From: Methanomassiliicoccaceae archaeon DOK
GTDB taxonomy: Archaea > Thermoplasmatota > Thermoplasmata > Methanomassiliicoccales > Methanomethylophilaceae
DNA length: 64,000 nucleotides
Assembly (NCBI GenBank): GCA_009911715.1
Contig: CP047880.1
Span: 992,001 to 1,056,000, forward strand
Direction: 5' to 3'
Part shown: positions 1 through 8,048 of the stretch, piece after piece
How the letters are laid out: every line of letters begins with the position of its first letter
Position numbering within the stretch: position 1 is the stretch's first letter
Notes under the pieces: model-generated
The model's database searches: none
The model's input: only the letters and a program-made list of their open reading frames with translations
Told to the model about the DNA's origin: nothing
Program-made: the position numbers and the translations under genes

Positions 1-273
1 GAGCCCTACGACCCCGCCGAGGTGGGAATGGAGAGGACCCTCGTCATCGGCAAGCACTCCGTCAGGAACACCATCGTCGCGGCCATGTCCGAGATGAGCA
101 TCGAGCTCAGCAGGGACGACGCCGAGCAGCTCCTCGGAATGGTCAGGAAGGCATCCACCATGATGCACCGCAGCCTCAACCAGAGGGAGCTCTTCCAGCT
201 CTACGAGGACATGATGTCCGGCAACAACACGTTCGACGACGACGTCCCCGCTCCCGCGGCTCAGACCCAGTGA
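1..273 (+). CDS. Homocitrate/2-isopropylmalate synthase family protein, C-terminal fragment
   Basis: Open from the first base in frame 1, with stop TGA at 271-273; the 5' part lies outside the window. The visible 90 residues begin EPYDPAEVG and include VIGKHSVRN, the conserved stretch that follows the TIM barrel in the LeuA/NifV/AksA family, then a short helical tail ending in an Ala/Pro-rich stretch. The family condenses acetyl-CoA with a 2-oxo acid. In methanogens the possible members are homocitrate synthase (AksA, coenzyme B synthesis), isopropylmalate synthase and citramalate synthase. The tail is too short for a LeuA regulatory domain, so a homocitrate-type enzyme is favoured, but the substrate cannot be read from this fragment. 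Confidence 0.75.
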   Translation, partial: EPYDPAEVGMERTLVIGKHSVRNTIVAAMSEMSIELSRDDAEQLLGMVRKASTMMHRSLNQRELFQLYEDMMSGNNTFDDDVPAPAAQTQ

Positions 274-371
274 GCCCGTCAAACGATCCACAGCCGCCCC
301 TTCCCTCGCCGGGAGGGGGCGGAACAATCTTAGCTTTTAACATTAGTGAGCATAATTCACTGCATAGTTGG

Positions 372-381
372 CTTTTATACC
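372..381 (+). promoter_or_regulatory. TATA box for the winged-helix gene
   Basis: CTTTTATACC lies about 23 nt before the ATG at 400. That is the usual archaeal TATA-to-start distance, so the transcript is probably leaderless. The spacing also favours ATG 400 over the upstream in-frame ATG at 346. Confidence 0.55.
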
Positions 382-399
382 TACATCGAATCTTATCAC

Positions 400-744
400 A
401 TGCAGCGCCCGAAGATAAGCAGCGTTATAGAGGACAGGCACAACAACATGATCATCATGCTGCTGTACCTCTGCGGGAGGAAGTCCAAGACGGAGATCTA
501 CAAGCAGGTCTCCAGCAACCCCCGCATGTCGTACAAGCTCCAGCTCCTGGAGGACGCGGGGATAATAACCGTGACAAGGGAGAGGAGCCAGAGGGAGAGG
601 TTCATGGTGGACCTCACCCCTCTGGGGAAGACCTACGGCCGCGGGCTGTGCGCCCTGGAGGACAGCATCGGCGGCGATGTGGAGGCCCTCCGTCGCGGTG
701 GGTTCGGACCCCCGAGGTACGACGAGGAGTTCTTCGACGACTGA
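400..744 (+). CDS. Small winged-helix DNA-binding protein
   Basis: 114 residues starting MQRPKISSV. The in-frame ATG at 346 lies upstream of the TATA box and is unlikely to be used. Residues 10-60 have the pattern of an archaeal winged helix: helix MIIMLLYLCG, turn KSKTEIYKQV, recognition helix NPRMSYKLQLLEDAGI, then a wing ITVTRERSQRERFMVDLTPLG. This resembles MarR/PadR-like archaeal regulators of unknown target. The C-terminus is acidic (YDEEFFDD). It converges on the ligase gene, leaving only 2 nt between the stop codons. Its target is unknown. Confidence 0.7.
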   Translation: MQRPKISSVIEDRHNNMIIMLLYLCGRKSKTEIYKQVSSNPRMSYKLQLLEDAGIITVTRERSQRERFMVDLTPLGKTYGRGLCALEDSIGGDVEALRRGGFGPPRYDEEFFDD

Positions 745-746
745 GA

Positions 747-2048
747 TCAGTCGTACTTCCTGTTGTCGGTGACGTGGTTCGCCTTGCCCTCGAACCTCTG
801 GAGAGTGCCGGGCAGGACGAGCCTGACGTCGGACTTGATGTTGAGGACCTCCTTCATCCTGGAGCTGAGCCTCTGGGTCATCCTGTTGAGCTCGACCATG
901 TCCTCGGTCAGGCTGGACTCGTTGAGCTCGACCTCCACCACCATGTTGTCCATGTAGTTCTCGTTGGTGAGGGTGATGTGGTAGAACGGGGACAGGAACG
1001 GCATCTCGCCGATGACGCTCTCGATCTGCGAGGGGAACACGTTGACCCCTCTGACGACGAGCATGTCGTCCGTCCTTCCGGAGATCCTCATGAGCCTGGG
1101 GTGGGTCCTTCCGCACTCGCACTTCTCCCATGTGAGGGCGGAGACGTCGCCGATCTTGTACCTGATGAGCGGGAACGCCTCCTTCTGAAGCATGGTGACC
1201 ACGATCTCGCCCCTCTCGCCCTCTGCGCAGGGGTCACCGTTCTTGTCGAGGATCTCCATGTAGCACAGGTCGGCCCAGATGTGGAGTCCGCACTGCTTCT
1301 CGCACTCGAGGAACATGGGGCCGTAGAACTCGCTCGCCCCGTAGCAGTTGTGGACGCGGACGCCGGTCCTCTCCTGGAGCTTCTGCCTCATGGTCTCCGA
1401 CCAGGGCTCCCCTCCGGCGATGGCCAGCCTGACCTTGGTGTCGTTCCTTATGTCGATGCCCATCTGGTCGCAGACGTCTGCGATGTGGAACATGTACGAC
1501 GGGGTCCCAGCCCAGGCGGTGACGGGCAGGTCCTGCATCAGCTGAATCTGCCTGGCGGTGTTCCCTGTGCCGATGGGGAGGACCGTGGCGCCGATCCTCT
1601 CCGCACCGTAGTGGACGCCGAGGCCGCCTGTGAAGAGGCCGTATCCGTGGAAGTTCTGGAGCATGTCCTTGCGCGTCATGCCGAACGACGTCATTCCGCG
1701 TGCAAGGGATTCCGTCCAGTTGTCGATGTCCTTCTGGGTGTACCCGACGACCGTCGGCCTTCCGGTGGTGCCGGACGAGACGTGCACCCTGACGATGTCG
1801 TCGTAGGGCCTGACGAACAGCTTGTCGGGGTAGTTGTCCCTGAGGTCCGTCTTCCTCATGAATGGGACCTGACGGAACTTCTCGAAGCTGTCGATGTCCT
1901 CCGGGAGCAGGTTCACGGACCTCATCTTCTCATGGAAGAAGAGCGACGCGTCGTACATCTCGCGCACCTTGGCCCTGAGCAGGCTGAGCTGCATCTTCTC
2001 CAGTTCCTCACGGGGCATCGTCTCGATCTCTTTGTTCCAGAACGCCAT
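747..2048 (-). CDS. Phenylacetate-CoA ligase-like adenylate-forming enzyme (copy 1)
   Basis: 433 residues starting MAFWNKEIETM. The start at 2048 is chosen because the paralogue at 5597-6898 begins with the same FWN.(K/E)IE stretch; an upstream ATG at 2078 would add 10 unconserved residues. The AMP/phosphate-binding loop SSGTTGRPT is at residues 91-99. Family hallmarks GGLGVHYGAE, YGASEFYGP, GRTDDMLVVRGVNVFPSQIE and a C-terminal basic lobe are all present. The family activates aryl acids with ATP and CoA. In methanogens such genes often accompany indolepyruvate ferredoxin oxidoreductase and ACT-domain genes and serve aromatic amino acid metabolism. The exact substrate is not visible. Confidence 0.9.
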   Translation of the reverse strand: MAFWNKEIETMPREELEKMQLSLLRAKVREMYDASLFFHEKMRSVNLLPEDIDSFEKFRQVPFMRKTDLRDNYPDKLFVRPYDDIVRVHVSSGTTGRPTVVGYTQKDIDNWTESLARGMTSFGMTRKDMLQNFHGYGLFTGGLGVHYGAERIGATVLPIGTGNTARQIQLMQDLPVTAWAGTPSYMFHIADVCDQMGIDIRNDTKVRLAIAGGEPWSETMRQKLQERTGVRVHNCYGASEFYGPMFLECEKQCGLHIWADLCYMEILDKNGDPCAEGERGEIVVTMLQKEAFPLIRYKIGDVSALTWEKCECGRTHPRLMRISGRTDDMLVVRGVNVFPSQIESVIGEMPFLSPFYHITLTNENYMDNMVVEVELNESSLTEDMVELNRMTQRLSSRMKEVLNIKSDVRLVLPGTLQRFEGKANHVTDNRKYD

Positions 2049-2112
2049 CTTGAACACCACATTGATTCGTGCTATCAAGTAGCACGGCTGAGAACGGGTT
2101 TAGGTAGCTTAC

Positions 2113-2122
2113 TATTTATAGG
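2113..2122 (-). promoter_or_regulatory. TATA box for the copy-1 ligase
   Basis: Read on the minus strand the site is CCTATAAATA, about 65 nt upstream of the ATG at 2048, which implies a leader of roughly 40 nt. The same palindromic A/T core could also be read on the plus strand towards the gene at 2193, but at 70 nt the spacing is less suitable. Confidence 0.45.
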
Positions 2123-2192
2123 TTCCATCTGGACGGGTGCATCGGCTGCGGGTGGGGATTGCCTTATGTACCCAGCAGTCCGATTACCACAT

Positions 2193-2813
2193 ATGCGCAA
2201 GGACATCCTGATACCGGCTCTGATCCTCGTCGTCGCACTGGCCTGCGGTGCCGTGTACACCGTGTCTCAGACGGAGCATGTGGACACGGTCACCATGGAC
2301 CATGTTGACCTGCATCCGGAGAACGGCCTCGAAGCATGCGGGGGAGCGATCAGGTCCGAGGAGGGGAACTACCTGAGTCCGTACCTCCATCTGGCTTACG
2401 AGGACGGCAGATGGGCGGTCGACTACATCACTGCGGCGAGGCACGCGGACGGCTACGTCGTCGATTCGGTCACCATCACCACCAAGGTCCCCGAGGGGAT
2501 GTTCCTCTTAGGCATAGAACCGGATGAGACCCCGGACGATGTGTTCGTCATCGACGGGTTCAGTGTATCCCACAGCAGGGACCTTTACAGCTACACCACG
2601 GTGATCACTTACGAGGGCGACTACCGCGAACGCGCCCCGAACCCCTCTGGCCCTACGGTCTACATCGGAGGGGAGTCCGAAGAGCCGATCGAGTGCGAGT
2701 TCAGCGCGAAGTTCGTGGATCAGAACATGTTCGGCAAGGATGTCGAGATCGTATACGGATCGTACTCCATATGGATGGATCAATACGATGCCTCGTTCAC
2801 CATACCGTTCTGA
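2193..2813 (+). CDS. Membrane-anchored extracellular protein of unknown function (paralogue A)
   Basis: 206 residues starting MRKDILIPALIL; an in-frame ATG at 2166 is possible but would move the hydrophobic segment inward. Residues 5-24 form one N-terminal membrane anchor or signal segment. The rest is a polar, acidic, probably extracellular beta-rich domain. It shares with the protein at 3208-3819 the motifs HPENG, EGN..SPY..L.Y..G.W, and near the C-terminus PI.CEF.A.FV...MF..D.E, so the two are a tandem duplication. No family is recognised. Only this last part of the long plus-strand open frame starting at 270 is real; the upstream part is a shadow of the ligase. Confidence 0.65.
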   Translation: MRKDILIPALILVVALACGAVYTVSQTEHVDTVTMDHVDLHPENGLEACGGAIRSEEGNYLSPYLHLAYEDGRWAVDYITAARHADGYVVDSVTITTKVPEGMFLLGIEPDETPDDVFVIDGFSVSHSRDLYSYTTVITYEGDYRERAPNPSGPTVYIGGESEEPIECEFSAKFVDQNMFGKDVEIVYGSYSIWMDQYDASFTIPF

Positions 2814-3207
2814 TCCGTCTAGAACACCTGCCATGATGACGGCCGCGAATGATTTGACGGATGACAAGGGATCCTGCGGATTCTGGACGGAGTTGGAGAT
2901 GTACAAGAGAACAAAATAGAATTGACATTCTCGCAGACCCGTCGACTTCCACGGCGAGGGAGATCTACCACGTGGCGATGACCGGATGGAAGATGTCTGA
3001 ATGAGAACGATATCGACCTTCGAGTCCGGGGATTCCGATGGGAGAGTAACATTGCCGTCTCCATTCGATGGGACTCATGTACCTGGCCGTCACTTGCAAC
3101 ACATAGTCAGATTCCTTGAGACGTACATTGTACGAAATCCCGGAAGTCCGACGGCAATCGGAACAGGGATTAATAGCGGCGTGCTATAGGAAGAATGAGG
3201 AAACTGG
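2814..3207 (+). other. Intergenic region between the two paralogues
   Basis: 394 bp with no convincing gene. A 62-codon open frame at 3001-3189 has no family signature, no good ribosome-binding site and atypical composition. AT-richer DNA at 3168-3190 (ATTAATAG, then GTGCTATAGG) probably holds the promoter of the gene at 3208. Nothing else is seen. Confidence 0.4.
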
Positions 3208-3819
3208 ATGAAGACATGGTTCAAGATTGCGTTCATAGTAGTCCTCTTTACCGTCGTCACGGCGATCATTTACCACCCCCATTACCATTTTGAGAGTGAT
3301 ACGAGAGACATCGCATTCGAACACCAGGAATTCCATCCTGAGAACGGAGTCCAATCCAATGGAACTGACGTCATCACCGACGAGGGCAACATGTTCAGTC
3401 CGTACTTCCAGCTGTCATACTCGGAAGGTGACTGGATGCTTGAATTCGAGATGGACTCCGAGACCGGCGATGGATACATCCTCGGATCAATCACCGTCGA
3501 GGTAGACGCCCCGGACGGCATGCGCATCGAGGATGTGATTGTTTCCATACCGGAATCACCGACGTACATGTTCTACACCCTTGCCGACCATGACATCGAC
3601 AGCGCGACGACCGTCACAAGAGTCAACGTCGACTACTTCTCGGATCCGCCGACGATCGACGAGCCCACCATCGTCATCACACCTGTTGATAGTACGGATG
3701 GACCGATATCATGCGAGTTCACCGCCATGTTCGTAAAAACAGGAATGTTCAGTCAGGATATCGAGGTTGTCAGAGGTTCGTTCGACGTCTACACCGATGG
3801 TCACGACATGTCCATGTGA
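3208..3819 (+). CDS. Membrane-anchored extracellular protein of unknown function (paralogue B)
   Basis: 203 residues starting MKTWFKIAFIVVLFTVV. An N-terminal hydrophobic segment (residues 5-22) is followed by an acidic, beta-rich extracellular domain. It has the same motif order as paralogue A: HPENG at about residue 45, then EGN.FSPY..LSY..GDW, then PISCEF.A.FV..GMF.QD.EVV.GS near the C-terminus. The sequences are clearly homologous but well diverged, so the duplication is not recent. GAGGAAACTGG just before the ATG is a weak ribosome-binding site. Function unknown. Confidence 0.65.
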   Translation: MKTWFKIAFIVVLFTVVTAIIYHPHYHFESDTRDIAFEHQEFHPENGVQSNGTDVITDEGNMFSPYFQLSYSEGDWMLEFEMDSETGDGYILGSITVEVDAPDGMRIEDVIVSIPESPTYMFYTLADHDIDSATTVTRVNVDYFSDPPTIDEPTIVITPVDSTDGPISCEFTAMFVKTGMFSQDIEVVRGSFDVYTDGHDMSM

Positions 3820-4203
3820 AAAGATAGTCATCAGGTGACGACCTTCACCGGGAGTTCCGCATGGCGTCCGCACTGCTGTTCGAAAGATGTGATGTGACGA
3901 GTGTGGATCACGAAGCCAAGAACCATGCGAACCATACCATGGTTGACAGGGGGCTCGCGGGACCCCTGATATCACAACGATGCTCCAGTTCCTGCGGATG
4001 TGTCGGACGACGTTCGGGAATCAGTGTAAAGACCTATGAGGTGGGCTCTCATCGAGGGTCGGATGGTGCGGCATCCTCCGGAGACGACGGGTTGGGCCAA
4101 TGAAATGCTACGGGAGAACGCGAAACCCCAATCAGTCCCGGTTTGAGAGGACCATTGGGAAGGGACCGGCCAGGGAAAACCCCTGGCCGGGATGAATCGG
4201 TTT
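3820..4203. other. Intergenic region after paralogue B
   Basis: 384 bp between converging genes. No supported gene: an 80-codon plus frame and a 100-codon minus frame here have no recognisable features. The only clear structure is the hairpin at 4166-4190 listed separately, plus a weaker inverted repeat GGGG...CCCC near 3950-3966. Confidence 0.4.
4166..4190 (-). terminator. Hairpin downstream of the SelB-like gene
   Basis: A perfect 10-bp stem (CCGGCCAGGG at 4166-4175, CCCTGGCCGG at 4181-4190) closes a 5-nt loop. It begins 14 nt past the stop codon of the minus-strand gene, reading downstream. It is probably a 3' processing or termination structure. Archaeal terminators usually need only U-tracts, and there is no strong U-tract here. 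Confidence 0.55.
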
Positions 4204-5166
4204 TCAGGACAGGACGATCGAACCGACGACCCTGAGCTTGCCGCCCTCGAGGTACATGATGGTGGCCCTGTCACCGGGCTTGTGGATCATGTCCGACTCC
4301 AGGTCGAACTCCACCTTGGCGGATCTGAAGTCGTCGCCGTTGTCCACGGAGGCAATCCTGCAGGGGACCATCTGCATCCAGTGTCCGATGTGCAGGACCA
4401 TGCCCTCTTTGAGGGGCGACGGCCAGTACTTGATCAGGGACACGTTGCCCTCGACCTTCCTGGACATCTTGACCGAGGGGTCCGTGGTTACGACGTATCC
4501 CCTGTCGAGCTCGTCGGACTCGATGCCGCGGAGGGCGAGGCCGACGTGGTCGCCCTTGACGCCGTCGTCGGCGTCCAGGTCGTGCTTCTGGATGGACTTG
4601 AGGATGACCTCCCTCTTGATGGGGAAAACGGTCATCTTGTCATGCTTCCTGAAGTACCCGTCGATGACGGAGCCGAGAACGACGGTTCCGACTCCCCTCA
4701 CGTTGAAGTGGCTGTCCACGGGGCACGAGCCGCATGTCCCCTCCCCGGGGGCCTTCGCCTCGGCCTTGGCCATGGCGATGAGCTCCTCCCTCAGCTTGAT
4801 GGGGTCGTCCTCCTTGTACTCGTAGCCTTCGAGGCATGTTCCGGCCAGCAGCGGCTTGAGCTGCTCGGGCTGGATGTAGTTCTGGAGGATGATCCATCCC
4901 CTGTCTATTCCGAGGACGTCGGTCATGACGATGGTCTCCCCGAGGAACGAGTCGATCTTGTCAACGACCAGTATGGCGAACTCGGACATCGCCACCGAGT
5001 AGAACAGGGAAGACAGCTTCTCCGGGTACTTGGAGGGCTCGATGAGGGTGAAGGAGTCGGTGCCTGACTTGTGGTCGTAGAAGGTCATGTCGGTGACTGT
5101 GCCCTTCTTGCCTATCTTGGACGCGTAGTCCTTTGCGCCGAGCACGGCTATGTTCAGGTTTCCCAT
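4204..5166 (-). CDS. SelB-like/EF-Tu-like translation factor homologue with degenerate G domain
   Basis: 320 residues. The N-terminal third (MGNLNIAVLGAKDYASKIGK) is in the place of an EF-Tu/SelB G domain, but the P-loop GxxxxGK(S/T) is not intact and the NKxD motif is not apparent. The central part (GVGTVVLGSVIDGYFRKHDKM...) is a typical EF-Tu domain 2 (RGVGTVVLG.V..G), and a domain-3-like barrel ends the protein. This matches the archaeal SelB-like (aSelBL) proteins, described as having lost GTPase motifs. The gene is third in a minus-strand operon after the ligase and ACT genes, 5 nt from the ACT gene. Role unknown; assignment to aSelBL is inference from the visible domain pattern. Confidence 0.65.
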   Translation of the reverse strand: MGNLNIAVLGAKDYASKIGKKGTVTDMTFYDHKSGTDSFTLIEPSKYPEKLSSLFYSVAMSEFAILVVDKIDSFLGETIVMTDVLGIDRGWIILQNYIQPEQLKPLLAGTCLEGYEYKEDDPIKLREELIAMAKAEAKAPGEGTCGSCPVDSHFNVRGVGTVVLGSVIDGYFRKHDKMTVFPIKREVILKSIQKHDLDADDGVKGDHVGLALRGIESDELDRGYVVTTDPSVKMSRKVEGNVSLIKYWPSPLKEGMVLHIGHWMQMVPCRIASVDNGDDFRSAKVEFDLESDMIHKPGDRATIMYLEGGKLRVVGSIVLS

Positions 5167-5171
5167 GCTGC

Positions 5172-5597
5172 TCAGATCTCCGAATCGAGGATGAGCTTGA
5201 TGCCAGCGTCCTTCAGGATCTTAACAGCCTTCTCGGGGTCGTCGACCCTGACGAAGAAGGCCGCGGTGGTCCTACCGGTGTAGGCGTATCCGTACTCGAT
5301 GTTGATTCCGGCCTTTCCCATGATGTCGGCGGCCTGGAAGAGCGAACCGGGCGTGTCCTGGATGACCACTCCGATGACGTCGGTCTTCTTGACGATGATG
5401 CCTGTGGCTTTCAGCTTCTCGAAGGCCTCGTCGGGCTTGTCGACGATGGCCCTGAGGATGCCGAACTCCGTGGACTCGGCCAGGTTGAAGGCCCTCATGT
5501 TGATGCCGCACTCCTTCAGTACGGATGCGATGTGGGCCAGACGCCCGGGCTCGTTGTTCACGAAAATTGAAAGCTGCGAGATAATGTTGTCATCCAT
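5172..5597 (-). CDS. Tandem ACT-domain amino-acid-sensing protein
   Basis: 141 residues made of two ACT domains: residues 6-70 (LSIFVNNEPGRLAHIASVLKECGINM) and 72-140 (VIGVVIQDTPGSLFQAADIMGKAGINIEYGYAY). The N.PG.L and DTPGSL turns are the ligand-binding loops of the fold. Stand-alone double-ACT proteins commonly sit next to phenylacetate-CoA ligase-like genes and are thought to sense an aromatic amino acid. The ATG shares its A with the TGA of the upstream ligase, so the two are translationally coupled. Confidence 0.88.
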   Translation of the reverse strand: MDDNIISQLSIFVNNEPGRLAHIASVLKECGINMRAFNLAESTEFGILRAIVDKPDEAFEKLKATGIIVKKTDVIGVVIQDTPGSLFQAADIMGKAGINIEYGYAYTGRTTAAFFVRVDDPEKAVKILKDAGIKLILDSEI

Positions 5598-6898
5598 CAG
5601 ATCACCCTCGAATCGACGACCCTCTTCGCCTTGCCGGTGAACCTGGGGAGTTCTCCGGGGGCCTTGAGTTCCACCTTGACATAGATGTTGAGATATTTCT
5701 TAAGAGCGGCCTCGATGCGTCCGCGGAGGGCGAGCATGTCCTCCATCTTGTCTGTGAAGGCCTCGGGCTTGATCTCCACCTGGACGGTCATCTCGTCCAG
5801 GGCGCCCTCCCTCGAGACGTAGATCATGTACTGGTCACCGACCTCGGGGATCTGCAGGAGGGTGTACTCGATCTGCGAGGGGAACACGTTGATTCCGCGC
5901 ACGATGAGCATGTCGTCCGTCCTTCCGGAGATCCTGGCGATCCTCGGGGATGTCCTGCCGCAGGCGCACTCGCCCTCCATGAGCATGGTGATGTCCTTGA
6001 TCCTGTACCTGATCATGGGCATGGCCTCCTTCTTGAGCATGGTGACGACCATCTCTCCCTTCTCCCCCTCCTCCAGGACCTCCCCGGAGTCGGGATCGAT
6101 GATCTCGACGAGCATTATGTCGCCGCAGATGTGGATTCCGTTGCGCTCCTCGCACTCGGTGAACATGGGACCGGCCTGCTCGGAGGTCCCGTAGATGTCG
6201 TAGGCCTTGATGCCGTAGCTCTCGATGTGCTGCCTCATGGACTCGGACCAGGGCTCGGCGCCCAGCACGGCCTTTCTCAGCTTGGTGTCCCTCTGGATGT
6301 CGACGCCCATCGACTTGGCGGTGTCCAGAAGGTGGATCATGTACGAGGGCGTGCAGGCGATCGCCGTGACGCCCAGGTCCTGGATGAGCTCGACCTGTCT
6401 CTCGGTGTTGCCGGTGCTGGCGGGGAGGACCGTGGCCCCGACCTTCTCTGCGCCGTAGTGGGCTCCGAGACCTCCCGTGAAGAGGCCGTATCCGTACGAC
6501 ACCTGCATTGTGTCGTCGGGGCCGATCCCGATGGAGGTGAAGGACCTGGCGAGGGCCTCGGTCCAGTAGTCGAGGTCGTTCTGAGTGTAACCGACGAGCG
6601 TGGGCTTTCCGGTGGTTCCGGACGACACGTGGTACCTGACGATCTCGTTGTTCGGTACGGTGAACATCTTGGTCGGGTAGTTGTCGCGCAGATCCTGCTT
6701 GTACATGAAGGGGAGCTTCGCGATGTCCTCCAGGCAGGTGATGTCGTCGGGGTGCACCTTGTGCTCGACCATCCTGTCGTGGTAGAACTTGTTGAAAGAG
6801 TAGAGGTTGTTGACGAGCTGCTTCAGCTCGCGGTACTGGAGGGCCTTGAGCTCCTCTTTGGGCATGCATTCGATCTTCGGGTTCCAGAACATGGTCAT
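5597..6898 (-). CDS. Phenylacetate-CoA ligase-like adenylate-forming enzyme (copy 2)
   Basis: 433 residues starting MTMFWNPKIECM. Closely related along its full length to copy 1. The phosphate loop SSGTTGKPT is at residues 92-100. GGLGAHYGAEKVGAT, GTSEQAGPMF and GRTDDMLIVRGINVFPSQIEY are all intact. It is first in an operon with the ACT protein and the SelB-like gene. The start could be the ATG at 6898 or the one at 6892. Probably an aryl-CoA ligase acting on an aromatic acid made by oxo-acid ferredoxin oxidoreductases; substrate not visible. Confidence 0.9.
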   Translation of the reverse strand: MTMFWNPKIECMPKEELKALQYRELKQLVNNLYSFNKFYHDRMVEHKVHPDDITCLEDIAKLPFMYKQDLRDNYPTKMFTVPNNEIVRYHVSSGTTGKPTLVGYTQNDLDYWTEALARSFTSIGIGPDDTMQVSYGYGLFTGGLGAHYGAEKVGATVLPASTGNTERQVELIQDLGVTAIACTPSYMIHLLDTAKSMGVDIQRDTKLRKAVLGAEPWSESMRQHIESYGIKAYDIYGTSEQAGPMFTECEERNGIHICGDIMLVEIIDPDSGEVLEEGEKGEMVVTMLKKEAMPMIRYRIKDITMLMEGECACGRTSPRIARISGRTDDMLIVRGINVFPSQIEYTLLQIPEVGDQYMIYVSREGALDEMTVQVEIKPEAFTDKMEDMLALRGRIEAALKKYLNIYVKVELKAPGELPRFTGKAKRVVDSRVI

Positions 6899-6926
6899 CC
6901 CCTGATATGGTGCCGTCTAAGTTTTT

Positions 6927-6938
6927 CACATATATGAG
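6927..6938. promoter_or_regulatory. Shared divergent TATA element
   Basis: CACATATATGAG lies between the divergent ligase operon (ATG at 6898) and methyltransferase (ATG at 6980). On the minus strand it sits about 30 nt before the ligase start; on the plus strand about 45 nt before the methyltransferase start. The near-palindromic core could serve both directions. Confidence 0.5.
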
Positions 6939-6979
6939 AATTCATGAGCGGCGGTGGATTTGAAATGTAGGGACCCATT

Positions 6980-7594
6980 ATGCCCCCCATGGAGCAGAGG
7001 GACCTTTGGGACGGATTCTACAGGGCCAACGGCAGAGCGTGGAGGGGCAACTCCAGGATACCGGATCCGCTGTCCGGGAGGGGCGACGCCCTCGACCTCG
7101 GATGCGGGAACGGCAAGACGGTCTCCACGCTGATAGACCTGGGATACAGTGTCGTCGGCACCGACTTCTCCCCCGAGGCGGTGGAGCTGTGCCGGGAGAG
7201 GTTCGAAGGGACCGCGAGGTTCGAGGTCTGCGACATCGCCGACCTGCCGTTCCCGGACGGCTCCTTCGACTATGTGACCGCGGTGCACGTCCTGGAGCAC
7301 ATCGAGGACTCCGGCATGCAGACTGTCGCGGACGGGATCATGAGGGTCCTGCGCCCCGGGGGGTACGTTTTCGTGCGCTCGTTCACGCCCACCGACATGA
7401 GGTCCGGGACCAGGTCGGGGGACGGGATAAGGTACGTACACCGCAACCCCGACGGGATCGCCAGGTTCTTCGCCTCGTTCGAGACGGAGTTCGCGAGACG
7501 CGTCGACGAGCGCACGCGCTTCGGGACCACCAGGTCGAGGGCGGAGTGCCTTTTCAGGAAGCCTTTGGAGGACGGGGCCGCTCACAACCCTTAA
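6980..7594 (+). CDS. SAM-dependent class I methyltransferase
   Basis: 204 residues. Motif I LDLGCGNGKT at residues 38-47, acidic loop GTDFSPEAVELC, motif II region CDIADLPFPDGSFDYVTAVHVLEHI and post-motif VLRPGGYVFVRSF all fit the Methyltransf_11 fold (UbiE-like). Substrate unknown. It is the last intact host gene before the provirus, ending 32 nt before the attachment core, and is transcribed towards the virus. Confidence 0.85.
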   Translation: MPPMEQRDLWDGFYRANGRAWRGNSRIPDPLSGRGDALDLGCGNGKTVSTLIDLGYSVVGTDFSPEAVELCRERFEGTARFEVCDIADLPFPDGSFDYVTAVHVLEHIEDSGMQTVADGIMRVLRPGGYVFVRSFTPTDMRSGTRSGDGIRYVHRNPDGIARFFASFETEFARRVDERTRFGTTRSRAECLFRKPLEDGAAHNP

Positions 7595-7621
7595 CTACGG
7601 ACCCCGACTGTACCATGATTC

Positions 7622-7744
7622 ATGAGATGCCCCAAGTGCGGACATGAACCGCACGGGACGCTGACGTGGAGCATAGATCGGTCTCAGGAAGGACCGAAGT
7701 ATGCAGAAAATAACGTCAGAAACAATTCTGAGAGAGATCTATGA
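7622..7744 (+). pseudogene. 5' stub of the host zinc-ribbon gene fused to viral DNA
   Basis: ATG at 7622 opens a 40-codon frame beginning MRCPKCGHE, then runs into viral sequence and stops at 7742-7744. The first eight codons are the displaced original start of the host gene now found at 46836-47195, whose protein continues CPKCGHDN. Integration therefore split the gene after its CPKCGH zinc knuckle. The stub would make only a short chimeric peptide and overlaps the first viral gene by 44 nt. Confidence 0.75.
7627..7647 (+). repeat. attL: left copy of the attachment core
   Basis: A 21-bp perfect direct repeat of 46847-46867, starting ATGCCCCAAG and ending GCGGACATGA. Flanking bases diverge on both sides (G/A before, A/C after). 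It encodes the CPKCGH zinc knuckle of the target gene. Confidence 0.88.
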
Positions 7745-8048
7745 GCATCGCGTCGAGATGTTCGCGGATGCGATGGCGCATCACCGCTGGAACCTCGTCG
7801 AGTACGATTTCACTAGATTCCGCGCAGACATGCTCAGGCACGAGCTCCTGAGCGACATCAAGACCATCAAGACCAAGTGGGACATGCTCTCCGCCCAGGG
7901 CGTCATCAGGCCCTACGGCAGGAAGAACTACGACAAGGCCGAGCTGAATCTGTGGGCCTTTGTTCCGTACATGAGCACACAGGCGCAGTCGCTCCTCATC
8001 GAGACCGGAAAGGAGCCCGTCGGACGCCGTACCGCGGAGGTGGCATGA
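7701..8048 (+). CDS. First gene of the viral early operon, unknown function
   Basis: 115 residues, helical and charged (MQKITSETILREIYEHR). The middle part, TIKTKWDMLSAQGVIRPYG, could be the second half of a winged helix. No family recognised. No convincing TATA box lies in the viral DNA before it (7648-7700), so its promoter is either upstream in host DNA or, in the circular form, at the viral right end. It ends in an ATGA overlap with the next gene. Confidence 0.65.
   Translation: MQKITSETILREIYEHRVEMFADAMAHHRWNLVEYDFTRFRADMLRHELLSDIKTIKTKWDMLSAQGVIRPYGRKNYDKAELNLWAFVPYMSTQAQSLLIETGKEPVGRRTAEVA

Noticed and set aside
270-2120. Very long plus-strand open frame (847 codons to 2813) as one gene
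   Set aside because: Its first 640 codons lie antisense to the well-supported aryl-CoA ligase and have the Arg/His/Pro/Gly-rich composition of GC-rich shadows. Only the part from 2193 is a real gene.
3001-3189. 62-codon frame between the two paralogues
   Set aside because: No ribosome-binding site, no recognisable domain, and composition like the surrounding non-coding DNA.
7595-7660. tRNA gene as integration target
   Set aside because: No cloverleaf can be drawn at attL or attR. The core codes for a zinc knuckle in a protein gene that continues beyond attR.
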